A stretch of DNA of 64,000 nt, taken from assembly GCF_946481145.1 (NCBI RefSeq), contig NZ_CAMLMJ010000009.1, positions 68,279 to 132,278 of the forward strand, read 5' to 3'. The notes under the pieces are model-generated. The model did no database searches. It worked only from the letters and a program-made list of their open reading frames with translations, and was not told the origin of the DNA. Below are positions 1 through 7,173 of the stretch, one piece after another. This stretch comes from an uncultured Sediminibacterium sp. GTDB lineage: Bacteria; Bacteroidota; Bacteroidia; Chitinophagales; Chitinophagaceae. Position numbers and translations under genes: made by a program. Within the stretch, counting starts at the first letter, position 1, and each line of letters begins with the position of its first letter.

Positions 1-143
1 GATAAATCCGCGTTCTATCTAAGCAGCCAAATAAGATTAGGAACTATTATTTTTTAGAAGCCTGCTTTAATAATTTCAAAAGACCTCTCTATCGATGATT
101 TTCTCATTTTTGGCAGATTTCAACCCTTGATTCGCATTATTTG
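1..143. repeat. Dispersed intergenic repeat, copy 1 (cut by window edge)
   Basis: This block matches, in reverse complement, the DNA at about 58358-58492, with roughly 80% identity by eye over 140 bases. Shared landmarks in order are GATAAATCC, GTTCTATCTAAGCAGCC, CTCAT..TTTGGCAGATTTCAACC and ATTCGCAT. The half-palindrome that opens the element is cut by the window start. The rest of the region up to the first gene (144-281) is AT-rich and holds no ORF I can support. No transposase is present. Confidence 0.7.
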
Positions 144-281
144 TTAAGGAAAACTAAAAAATAAAATTACCGCCTTCAAAACCAGTCTATCCGACGCCAA
201 GATTATCCTAAAAATATCCCCTGCAATTAAATTTTCATTATCATTACCGAAATTTGTAGGGATAGTAAAAATATACTTTTA

Positions 282-1979
282 ATGTTTCGTGGGATATACA
301 GAATAGTGGCATTGCCACTCGTGATTGCTTCAAGCTATGTGAATGCACAACAGGTTCCCAGAACCTGGTATCAGATGGATTTTGCAAAAGATTCATTCTA
401 TGGTATTAGTTTGAATAAAGCCTATGATTTTCTTCGCAATAGTCAGAAAAAACCACAACCAGTTATTGTAGCAGTACTTGATTCAGGTGTCGATACTACC
501 CATGAAGACCTGAAATCTGTTTTATGGCGCAATCCAAAAGAAATACCGGGGAATGGAATAGATGATGATCATAACGGTTATATCGATGATGTATATGGAT
601 GGAATTTCTTAGGAAACAAAGATGGAAGAAATGTAAAGAAAGCGGCCGATGAACGCTCAAGGGTATTCCACAGATGGAAAAATCAGTTTGCTGATAAAGT
701 GATCAACTTTGACCAACTCACGGAACAAGAGCGTGATCAATTTGCACTTTGGAAGAAAGCCTTGAACGAATTGAATTTCAGTGCAGAAGAACAGATGGAA
801 CTGATGTTTGTAGAAGTAACCACCAAGGCACTGAAAAAGCATGATAAAGTGCTTCGTCAGGAAATGGGTTGTGAAGAATACAATTTTGAAAAACTGGAAA
901 AGTTTCAGCCAACCAGCAGAACAGGAAAAGAAGCCAAAATGGGTTTCCTCACCTGTATGAAAATGATTGGCCTTGATGCAGAAGAAAAAAACACAGTTTT
1001 ACTATCACAACTGGAAGAATATATTGACGGAAAAAAATCGGCCTTCGAATCAAAAGAAAAAGCACCTAAAGATTATCGTGCTGAAGTAGTGGGCGACAAT
1101 TACTTTAACCTCAATGATCGTTTTTATGGAAATGCCGATGTGATGGGCCCAAATCCGGATCATGGCACCCATGTAAGTGGATTAATTGCCGCACAACGTA
1201 ACAATGGATTGGGTATTGATGGCGTTGCAGATAATGTAAAAATCATGATGTTGCGGGTAGTGCCTGATGGAGACGAATACGACAAAGATATTGCACTTGC
1301 CATTCGCTATGCGGTAGATAATGGTGCCAAAGTAATCAACATGAGTTTTGGCAAATCCTTCTCCCCTGAAAAAGTATGGGTAGACAGTGCAATTCGTTAT
1401 GCCGAAACAAAAGATGTACTCGTATTGCACTCTTCAGGCAATGAAGGAATAAATATTGATGAAAAAGAAGTATTTCCTAATCCGCGTTTAAAGCAATGGA
1501 ATACTATCGCCAGTAATTTTATTACCGTAGGTGCAAGTAGTGATCCGAAAATTACGGGTAACCTTACAGCTGAATTCAGCAATTATGGCAAAGAAATGGT
1601 GGATGTATTTGCACCAGGTGTAAAAATCTATTCTACCATGCCAGGAGGTAACCAATACGGCAACCAACAGGGCACGAGCATGTCTACCCCAATTGTAACG
1701 GGTATTGCTGCTTTAATCAGATCCTATTATCCAAACCTGTCTGCTATTCAGGTAAAAAAGATCATCGAGAAATCTGTATTGATACCTGATACTAATAATC
1801 TTTGTTTCCGACCAGGGCCAAAAGCGGATATTGTTCCATTTGCAACTTTATCAAAATCAGGAGGTATCGTAAATGCATTTAATGCCATAGTAACTGCAGA
1901 CCAGTTTAATACGGCAAGTACCACCACTAATAATACAGAAGTAAAACCTTCTGCCATTAAAAAAAATAAAGCACATTAA
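282..1979 (+). CDS. Secreted S8 (subtilisin-like) serine peptidase
   Basis: This is a subtilisin-family endopeptidase of 565 residues. The N-terminus is a signal peptide ending near YVNAQ, so it acts in the periplasm or outside the cell. The catalytic triad is visible: Asp67 in AVLDSGVDTTH, His294 in DHGTHVSG and Ser466 in GTSMSTP. About 225 residues separate Asp and His, much more than in subtilisin. The extra block is charged and helical-looking and is typical of Bacteroidota members of the family. There is no clear type IX sorting domain at the C-terminus, which ends in a Thr/Asn-rich tail. The DinB-like gene starts only 3 bases after the stop, so the two are probably co-transcribed. Confidence 0.93.
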   Translation: MFRGIYRIVALPLVIASSYVNAQQVPRTWYQMDFAKDSFYGISLNKAYDFLRNSQKKPQPVIVAVLDSGVDTTHEDLKSVLWRNPKEIPGNGIDDDHNGYIDDVYGWNFLGNKDGRNVKKAADERSRVFHRWKNQFADKVINFDQLTEQERDQFALWKKALNELNFSAEEQMELMFVEVTTKALKKHDKVLRQEMGCEEYNFEKLEKFQPTSRTGKEAKMGFLTCMKMIGLDAEEKNTVLLSQLEEYIDGKKSAFESKEKAPKDYRAEVVGDNYFNLNDRFYGNADVMGPNPDHGTHVSGLIAAQRNNGLGIDGVADNVKIMMLRVVPDGDEYDKDIALAIRYAVDNGAKVINMSFGKSFSPEKVWVDSAIRYAETKDVLVLHSSGNEGINIDEKEVFPNPRLKQWNTIASNFITVGASSDPKITGNLTAEFSNYGKEMVDVFAPGVKIYSTMPGGNQYGNQQGTSMSTPIVTGIAALIRSYYPNLSAIQVKKIIEKSVLIPDTNNLCFRPGPKADIVPFATLSKSGGIVNAFNAIVTADQFNTASTTTNNTEVKPSAIKKNKAH

Positions 1980-1982
1980 TCG

Positions 1983-2495
1983 ATGAGCAAACCAGTAGCA
2001 GGCGATTACCCACCTTATTTTGAAGGTTATATCAGTAAAATTGATGCTGAAAGTATTTCGGAGATAAAAAATAAATATGCCACAGCACTGGAAAATTTTT
2101 ATACCAGTTTGCCCGAAGCCAAAGCAGATTTCGCATACGCTCCCGGAAAATGGACTTTAAAAGATTTACTGCAGCATGTGGTAGATACAGAAAGGATTAT
2201 GTCTTATCGCCTGCTTAGAATAGCCAGAAACGATGCTACTCCCCTTGCTTCCTTTGATGAAAACAGTTATGCAGAACAGGCAGCCGCATCAATCAGATCA
2301 TTTGACGATATTAAGGAAGAGTTTATGGCAGTAAGAAAATCAACCAACCTTTTACTTCAATCTATCCAACCCACCCAATTTGATAATGCAGGTGTTGCAA
2401 GTGGTATGAGAATAACTGCAAATGCCCTCGTGTATATTATTTATGGACACATGATGCACCACCGGAGCATTATTGAGGAACGTTACTTGGGGTAG
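1983..2495 (+). CDS. DinB-family (DinB_2) putative metal-binding protein
   Basis: The 170-residue protein has the four-helix DinB/YfiT pattern. A first conserved His lies in LLQHVVDTER and a C-terminal pair lies in HMMHHRSIIEERY, placed as in the family's metal site. Family members are metal-dependent enzymes, often thiol transferases or hydrolases, but no substrate can be assigned here. It follows the S8 peptidase by 3 bases and is probably translated from the same message. Its stop codon TAG is also the first three bases of a tandem heptamer array (TAGACCA, TAGACCA, TGGACTA, TGGACTT). Confidence 0.85.
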   Translation: MSKPVAGDYPPYFEGYISKIDAESISEIKNKYATALENFYTSLPEAKADFAYAPGKWTLKDLLQHVVDTERIMSYRLLRIARNDATPLASFDENSYAEQAAASIRSFDDIKEEFMAVRKSTNLLLQSIQPTQFDNAGVASGMRITANALVYIIYGHMMHHRSIIEERYLG

Positions 2496-2520
2496 ACCAT
2501 AGACCATGGACTATGGACTT
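2493..2520 (+). repeat. Tandem heptamer array at a stop codon (TAGACCA type)
   Basis: Four 7-base units, TAGACCA TAGACCA TGGACTA TGGACTT, begin exactly at the TAG stop of the DinB-like gene. The array is partly self-complementary (CCATGG centre). The same units recur as a hairpin at 28202-28234. Confidence 0.75.
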
Positions 2521-2527
2521 CCTCAGA

Positions 2528-2562
2528 AAACCTAACACCTAATACCTAGCACCTAATACCTA
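2528..2562 (-). repeat. Tandem heptamer array (TAGGTNN) overlapping a gene end
   Basis: Read on the minus strand there are five units: TAGGTAT, TAGGTGC, TAGGTAT, TAGGTGT, TAGGTTT. The lipoprotein gene runs into the first unit, which encodes its last residues, and stops at the TAG that opens the second. The array therefore supplies the stop codon. Confidence 0.75.
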
Positions 2563-3344
2563 CCCCCCTCATAATCACAATTATCCTCATCGCAAAGTAA
2601 TTTTTGTAATAGCGGATTACTGAGTACGTCCTTATAATTCATTGCTTTACCATTTACCCAAATAGTTTGATAGACCAGCCTGATACCATGGCTATAATCA
2701 ACATACCAGTTAACGTGTTTGGTATAAAGGGGTTGAATAGGCTTACCGTCTGGCTTATGCCACCCATATATGGCTACACGGTCATTTTTCTCATATACTT
2801 TTAGGGCCGTACTAATAACCACATCTTTTTTAATGCCAGCGATAAGTCCTGCCCTACCCTTGCGCTGTCCTTCAATCATGAGATGATGTTGCCACATCGT
2901 AACGGTACTATCCCTGAACGCAAACATGGGTATGGGGTCCAGTTTCACTTTGGCTTGCTGGTAAATATCGTTGACCATTTTTCTGGTAGGTAAAAAGCAA
3001 TGGTACTGATCTGCTACTTTTTGTGCTGTCTGTGGCGTTAATGGTATCCTGGCCCAATCGGCATTGGTTCCGATTGATAGATAGTCGGGCATTACATAGT
3101 AAACCGCTTTGATTTTTTTACCCTTTACATCTTTTATTTCCGCACGAATAGGAACAAAATGGTTTAAAAAAGCGGGCATATTACCGGCAGACAATAATTC
3201 TAAGGCGATTGTTTCTCTCTGCTTCCATTGCTGGGCGGCAGTTTTCTGATAAAAAGAAGATCCAGTGGTGCCCTGGCTAATCTGCAAAGGGGTAATTGAT
3301 CTGCAGGATGCTAATAAAATAATGAGCAGCAAAAAACGGTACAT
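2553..3344 (-). CDS. Conserved hypothetical lipoprotein
   Basis: I do not recognise a named family. The 263-residue product starts with a short hydrophobic segment and a lipobox (LLASC, Cys at about residue 14), so it should be a lipid-anchored envelope protein. The body is soluble, with aromatic-rich stretches such as HVNWYVDYSHG and a possible metal- or ligand-binding set of His residues (MWQHHLMIEG). No repeats or membrane segments follow the lipobox. Its last three or four residues and its stop codon lie in a tandem heptamer array, so its C-terminus may have been reshaped by that repeat. It faces the DinB gene tail to tail. Confidence 0.6.
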   Translation of the reverse strand: MYRFLLLIILLASCRSITPLQISQGTTGSSFYQKTAAQQWKQRETIALELLSAGNMPAFLNHFVPIRAEIKDVKGKKIKAVYYVMPDYLSIGTNADWARIPLTPQTAQKVADQYHCFLPTRKMVNDIYQQAKVKLDPIPMFAFRDSTVTMWQHHLMIEGQRKGRAGLIAGIKKDVVISTALKVYEKNDRVAIYGWHKPDGKPIQPLYTKHVNWYVDYSHGIRLVYQTIWVNGKAMNYKDVLSNPLLQKLLCDEDNCDYEGGRY

Positions 3345-3377
3345 GAGTTAAAAATAAGTCTCTTAAGGCAGTAGGCA

Positions 3378-3404
3378 TAAAAAAAGAGACCCGTAGGTCT
3401 CTTT
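3378..3404 (-). terminator. Intrinsic terminator after the YceI gene
   Basis: On the minus strand a 9-bp stem AAAGAGACC / GGTCTCTTT closes a 4-base loop and is followed by a run of T. It lies 24 bases past the YceI stop codon. Confidence 0.85.
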
Positions 3405-3427
3405 CTATAAAGATACAAAATAGTTGC

Positions 3428-3985
3428 TTATTTAGCAAAAAGGTGAATTGCCAGTTGCACATCATTAGAAGGACCTTTGTACAAAATACCAAAGGTAGTT
3501 CTGTCTACGCTGAAGTAAGCTTGTCCGAAAAATCCTTTCTCGCTTGCACTACGGATATTAGCATTGAATTTTACTGGTATGCTTGCTCCTTTCAGTGATA
3601 AATTACCATTGATTTCGCAATTGGTATCGCTGGTATAATTTACAGAGCTGATGGTGTAGGTAGCCTCACCAAATTTTGCAACATCAAAAAAATCAGCGCT
3701 TTTCAAGTGACCAGCCAAACGATCGCCTGCGCCATCGGTTACTTTAAGATTAGCAAGATCAATTACAAAAGATCCACCGGTAAGTTTACCGTTGTCTATT
3801 TGTACCGAACCACTTTTAAGTGCAAATGTTCCGGTATGAAAATCACCTGCTTTGGATCCGATCCAGTCAATGCGGCTTTTTTCAGTCACAGCTAATGTAA
3901 TAGGAGCTTTTTTCTTTAATACAGTAAAAGAAGAAATGCCAATGATCATGGCGGCACTTACCAGACTAAGAACTAGTTTTTTCAT
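3428..3985 (-). CDS. YceI-family periplasmic lipid-binding protein
   Basis: YceI proteins form an elongated lipocalin-like beta barrel that binds polyisoprenoid-type lipids. I place the start at the ATG for MKKLVLSLVSAAMIIG because a signal peptide begins there. An ATG ten codons upstream would add a hydrophilic MPYNCKNKKT that spoils it. The mature part has the family landmarks: IDWIGSKAGDFHTGTF near the start, GHLKSADFFDVAKF in the middle and RTTFGILY near the end. Length (185 aa) fits the family. It is divergent from sucC and followed by its own terminator, so it is probably monocistronic. Confidence 0.9.
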   Translation of the reverse strand: MKKLVLSLVSAAMIIGISSFTVLKKKAPITLAVTEKSRIDWIGSKAGDFHTGTFALKSGSVQIDNGKLTGGSFVIDLANLKVTDGAGDRLAGHLKSADFFDVAKFGEATYTISSVNYTSDTNCEINGNLSLKGASIPVKFNANIRSASEKGFFGQAYFSVDRTTFGILYKGPSNDVQLAIHLFAK

Positions 3986-4107
3986 GGTTTTTTTGTTTTT
4001 ACAGTTATAGGGCATCGTAAAAATAGGGAAATTAATGTTTCAACAATAAAATTTCTAGGTAAATCTGAATGGCTGATTCTCTTATCTTCGCAAAAATTTT
4101 TCCGCGT

Positions 4108-5319
4108 ATGAATCTCCATGAATATCAAGCTAAGGAACTCCTTAAGAAATACCATGTACCCGTACAGGAAGGTATTGCGGTGGATACAGTAATGGCTGCT
4201 GAGGAAGCTTATCGTCAGATTAAGACCCAAACCGGCAATAATTTTGCCGTAATCAAGGCCCAAATACATGCCGGAGGCCGTGGAAAGGGTAAAATTGAGG
4301 GTACAGAACAAAGAGGTGTTGCCGTAGCAAAAAGTGTGGAAGATGTGGCAACTATTGCCAAAAATATACTGGGAGGTACCCTGGTAACCATTCAAACTGG
4401 TGCCGCAGGTAAAAAAGTAAATAAAATACTGGTTGCCCAGGATGTTTACTACCCTGGTCCAAATTCGGTAAAAGAGTTTTACCTCTCCATCCTGCTTGAT
4501 CGTGCAAAAGGCATGAATGTAATCATGTACAGTACGGAAGGTGGAATGGATATTGAAGAAGTAGCCCATAATACCCCAGAAAAAATATTTAAAGAGTGGG
4601 TACACCCGGGTGGTGGCTTACAGGGATTTCAGGCAAGAAAAATTGCCTTTAACCTTGGCTTAAGTGGAGAGGCCCTTAAAAACTGTGTAAAATTTGTAAC
4701 CAATCTTTATAATGCCTATGTCGGATTAGATTGCGGCATGCTGGAAATCAACCCGCTGTTTAAAACAAGTGATGAAAAAATCATCGCGGTTGACTGTAAG
4801 ATGAATATCGACGATAATGCACTGATGCGTCATGCAGATACAGCCGCTTTAAGGGATGTATCTGAAGAAGATCCTACAGAAGTAGAAGCCGGTCAGTACA
4901 ACCTGAACTTTGTTAAACTCGATGGTAATGTAGGTTGTATGGTAAACGGTGCTGGATTGGCCATGGCTACCATGGACATGATTAAACTAAGTGGTGGTGA
5001 ACCCGCTAACTTCCTGGATGTGGGTGGTACAGCAAATGCACAAACTGTTGAAGCTGGTTTCCGCATCATCATGAAAGATCCAAACGTAAAAGCTATCCTG
5101 ATTAATATCTTTGGCGGAATTGTACGCTGCGACCGTGTAGCTGCAGGTGTAATTGAAGCTTACAACAAACTGGGAAATATCAATATCCCGATCATTGTAC
5201 GTTTACAAGGAACCAATGCAGTTGAAGCGAAAAAACTGATCGATGAAAGTGGATTGAAAGTTCAATCTGCCATTGAATTAAGTGAAGCAGCCGCTCTGGT
5301 GAAAAAAGCAGTAGCTTAA
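4108..5319 (+). CDS. sucC: Succinyl-CoA synthetase (ADP-forming) beta subunit
   Basis: SucC with SucD carries out the reversible step succinyl-CoA + ADP + Pi to succinate + ATP + CoA in the TCA cycle. The start is the ATG for MNLHEYQAKELL, the standard N-terminus of the family. An in-frame ATG 39 bases upstream is rejected because it adds unrelated residues. The ATP-grasp domain shows KAQIHAGGRGKGK, and the C-terminal domain carries GGTANAQTVEAGF and NIFGGIVRCD. Length is 403 aa, slightly above the usual 385-390. The alpha-subunit gene sucD is not adjacent. A strong hairpin terminator follows at once, so the gene is transcribed alone. Confidence 0.96.
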   Translation: MNLHEYQAKELLKKYHVPVQEGIAVDTVMAAEEAYRQIKTQTGNNFAVIKAQIHAGGRGKGKIEGTEQRGVAVAKSVEDVATIAKNILGGTLVTIQTGAAGKKVNKILVAQDVYYPGPNSVKEFYLSILLDRAKGMNVIMYSTEGGMDIEEVAHNTPEKIFKEWVHPGGGLQGFQARKIAFNLGLSGEALKNCVKFVTNLYNAYVGLDCGMLEINPLFKTSDEKIIAVDCKMNIDDNALMRHADTAALRDVSEEDPTEVEAGQYNLNFVKLDGNVGCMVNGAGLAMATMDMIKLSGGEPANFLDVGGTANAQTVEAGFRIIMKDPNVKAILINIFGGIVRCDRVAAGVIEAYNKLGNINIPIIVRLQGTNAVEAKKLIDESGLKVQSAIELSEAAALVKKAVA

Positions 5320-5338
5320 GTATAAATTATTATCTGAT

Positions 5339-5380
5339 AAAAAGCCTTTTATAATCTTTTATAAAAGGCTTTTTCTTTTT
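5339..5380 (+). terminator. Intrinsic terminator after sucC
   Basis: A perfect 16-bp stem (5339-5354 with 5359-5374, GCCTTTTATAA in the left arm) closes a 4-base loop and runs into a T-rich tail. It lies 19 bases past the sucC stop. Confidence 0.9.
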
Positions 5381-5480
5381 ATTCCACCTCTGCGAAAACC
5401 TCATTATCTCTGTATCTCTGCGGTGAACACTCTCCCCATTCACTACAGAAGAAGTGGCAGAACAATGTAACACAGAGGAA

Positions 5481-6107
5481 TTAAGGTTCTATTAGCAGCA
5501 CTTCTGTTACCGCACTAAAAGAATACCGAAGCCCACTTTTTACTTCCACACATTCAAATCTTTTTCTTCTAAGTGCTCCTTTCATAAAGACACGGCCATT
5601 CTCTGTTTGAAATAATTGTCCGGAAGGTATTTCTGCCACAGGTATCAATCCCGTTTGTTGTTGTTTATTGTATTTACGAAGTACGAGTAAAAGGTCTGTT
5701 TCCCCATTAGCTGTTGCTGCCGGGTTCATAATAGAGCGCTGCAAAGCCATTCGCACATCATCGGGAAATACGCCCAACTGAACAAAATCGTATAACAATG
5801 CACTGTAGCAGTTTTTCCATTCCCTTCCATGTGCTTCCACCCTATTGCGGTATTGTTCGAATGTAAGTAAGTGAGCCAACTCGTGTAATAACGTTATGAG
5901 GAATTCATATTTATTCAGGTCACCGTTTACCGAAATACGGTGATTCTTGCCCATACTGGCATGCCTGTAATCCCCTAAAACAGATTTTCTTTTTTTGGTG
6001 ATAGTTAGGTGTACTTTGTATTGCTGGATATACACAACAACTTTTTCAAAGCTGCCCTCCGGAAGAAAAGCAGCCAGCGCCTGCATGGGATGCTCAGCTT
6101 TTGGCAT
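5481..6107 (-). CDS. SprT-like zinc metalloprotease-fold protein
   Basis: This 208-residue protein has the SprT-like zinc site: HELAH at residues 75-79 and a third histidine at 93 in EAHGREWK. SprT/Spartan relatives bind zinc. Some cleave DNA-protein crosslinks, but the role of bacterial short forms is not settled. The C-terminal part (ENGRVFMKGALRRKRFECVEVKSG) is basic and looks like a small beta domain with no clear zinc-ribbon cysteines. The gene overlaps the upstream membrane-protein gene by 14 bases, so it is the last gene of a four-gene minus-strand operon otherwise made of membrane proteins. Confidence 0.82.
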   Translation of the reverse strand: MPKAEHPMQALAAFLPEGSFEKVVVYIQQYKVHLTITKKRKSVLGDYRHASMGKNHRISVNGDLNKYEFLITLLHELAHLLTFEQYRNRVEAHGREWKNCYSALLYDFVQLGVFPDDVRMALQRSIMNPAATANGETDLLLVLRKYNKQQQTGLIPVAEIPSGQLFQTENGRVFMKGALRRKRFECVEVKSGLRYSFSAVTEVLLIEP

Positions 6108-6486
6108 TCTTTTTTGGATTCTGTTTCAGGAATAAACGGACTTCCACCCAGGTATAAATCATATACAAACCCAGCGAAGCATATACAGATGTATTACTCT
6201 TGTCTTTCCCCACTATTGAAAGATAAACGAGTATCGCCACGGCAAAACCAATGAGTTTAATACCCATTCCAGCCATTACCGCCCTTACAATGGCATTTGG
6301 ATTAGCATTCGATGCCGCTTTTATCTGTAAGAGGAGGCTGATCAGGGTGAATAAAAAGAGTAGGATATTGGCAATGGTAACCACTTCATATCGCATCCCC
6401 ATTCCTTCCAGCCTGCTTTTGGCTACCAAAATCAACGCATTAATACCAAGGAACAGCAGTAACAGAGGTTTAATATGTTTCGACAT
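6094..6486 (-). CDS. Four-helix membrane protein, ATP synthase subunit I (AtpI)-like
   Basis: Four hydrophobic segments fill most of the 130 residues. The middle motif NPNAIVRAVMAGMGIKL and the ending YMIYTWVEVRLFLK..KK resemble the uncharacterised protein that sits between AtpZ and atpB in many Bacteroidota (recalled, not searched). Proteins of that position are thought to help F-type ATP synthase assembly. Here it lies 5 bases after the AtpZ-like gene, but no atpB follows. A SprT-like gene comes next. The family call is tentative. Confidence 0.55.
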   Translation of the reverse strand: MSKHIKPLLLLFLGINALILVAKSRLEGMGMRYEVVTIANILLFLFTLISLLLQIKAASNANPNAIVRAVMAGMGIKLIGFAVAILVYLSIVGKDKSNTSVYASLGLYMIYTWVEVRLFLKQNPKKNAKS

Positions 6487-6491
6487 AGGTA

Positions 6492-6701
6492 TTATTTTTT
6501 GGAAGTATCTCTGATTAATTTAACCAGTAATCCTGTTAGTGCCAGCAAAGGCAGTATCCAGATAAATAAGGGTTGTTTAACATGCACCCTGGCATCTATC
6601 CATCGACCCAAATATACTGCGGCAAGTAATAGGATGATCCACTGAGAAGCCATTCCGGCATATTGAAGGTAAGAAACGGGTTTCCGCTGTTTCTTATTCA
6701 T
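6492..6701 (-). CDS. AtpZ/AtpI-family small membrane protein
   Basis: The 69-residue protein has two transmembrane segments (about residues 17-33 and 45-61) joined by a short polar hairpin with GRWIDARV. This is the layout of AtpZ/AtpI, small proteins encoded at the head of F-type ATP synthase operons and implicated in Mg/Ca transport or c-ring assembly. It overlaps the upstream gene by 8 bases and is followed by the AtpI-like gene, so translation is coupled. The synthase genes themselves are not in this window. Confidence 0.75.
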   Translation of the reverse strand: MNKKQRKPVSYLQYAGMASQWIILLLAAVYLGRWIDARVHVKQPLFIWILPLLALTGLLVKLIRDTSKK

Positions 6702-7089
6702 TGGATATATCTGCTTTGGGTATCACCAATGCAATGGTATCCAATGCAGCAGGTGTATTTCCTGAGAGTACTTTTTTCACTCCGTCTATATACTGTTCTT
6801 TATAACGTATAGCCTGTTCCAGGGAATCAGTGCGCATTTTCAGCGACTGCAGCGCGGCCCTGCTTTCTCTTGTTCCGTAACCCGGTATATAATATTTAAG
6901 CGGAGAAAATGCAATAAGCGCAATGGTTAGTCCAACAAGAATCACAAATACCGTACTTAATCCAATATACACACTAAGCCTCGACAAACGGAAGGTAACC
7001 ACTTCTTCAAATGTGTCGTCATTCATCACAACAAGGCGATAATTATTGCGAATGCGTTTAAGGTTACTATTATTCTCTGTACTGGCCAT
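6694..7089 (-). CDS. Membrane-anchored coiled-coil protein; N-terminal half of an M23-type peptidase
   Basis: The 131 residues hold a short cytoplasmic segment with RLVVMNDDTFEEVVTFRLSRL, one transmembrane helix (about 38-62), the phrase KYYIPGYGTRESR and a coiled coil (LKMRTDSLEQAIRYKEQY). From memory, this arrangement is the N-terminal half of Bacteroidota M23-family cell-wall peptidases. The LytM/M23 zinc domain that should follow is absent. The gene ends and overlaps the AtpZ-like gene by 8 bases. It is the first gene of the minus-strand operon and is divergent from porW. It could be a stand-alone regulator of a peptidase or a shortened relic. Confidence 0.55.
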   Translation of the reverse strand: MASTENNSNLKRIRNNYRLVVMNDDTFEEVVTFRLSRLSVYIGLSTVFVILVGLTIALIAFSPLKYYIPGYGTRESRAALQSLKMRTDSLEQAIRYKEQYIDGVKKVLSGNTPAALDTIALVIPKADISNE

Positions 7090-7173
7090 AAGGTAAAATC
7101 AGGTTAAAGGTAATGATGATTCTGCTTTTACCCATCTCAGAAAGGGAAATAACTGTATTTTTAAAGTGTTTTT

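Noticed and set aside
3982..4605. A 207-codon minus-strand frame antisense to sucC
   Set aside because: It is a shadow of the sucC coding strand with Tyr/Phe/His-rich, unstructured composition.
5383..5475. A gene between sucC and the SprT-like gene
   Set aside because: The DNA repeats CTCTGCGGTGA-type wording also seen at 60998-61015 and has no open frame of note. It looks like another degenerate intergenic repeat.
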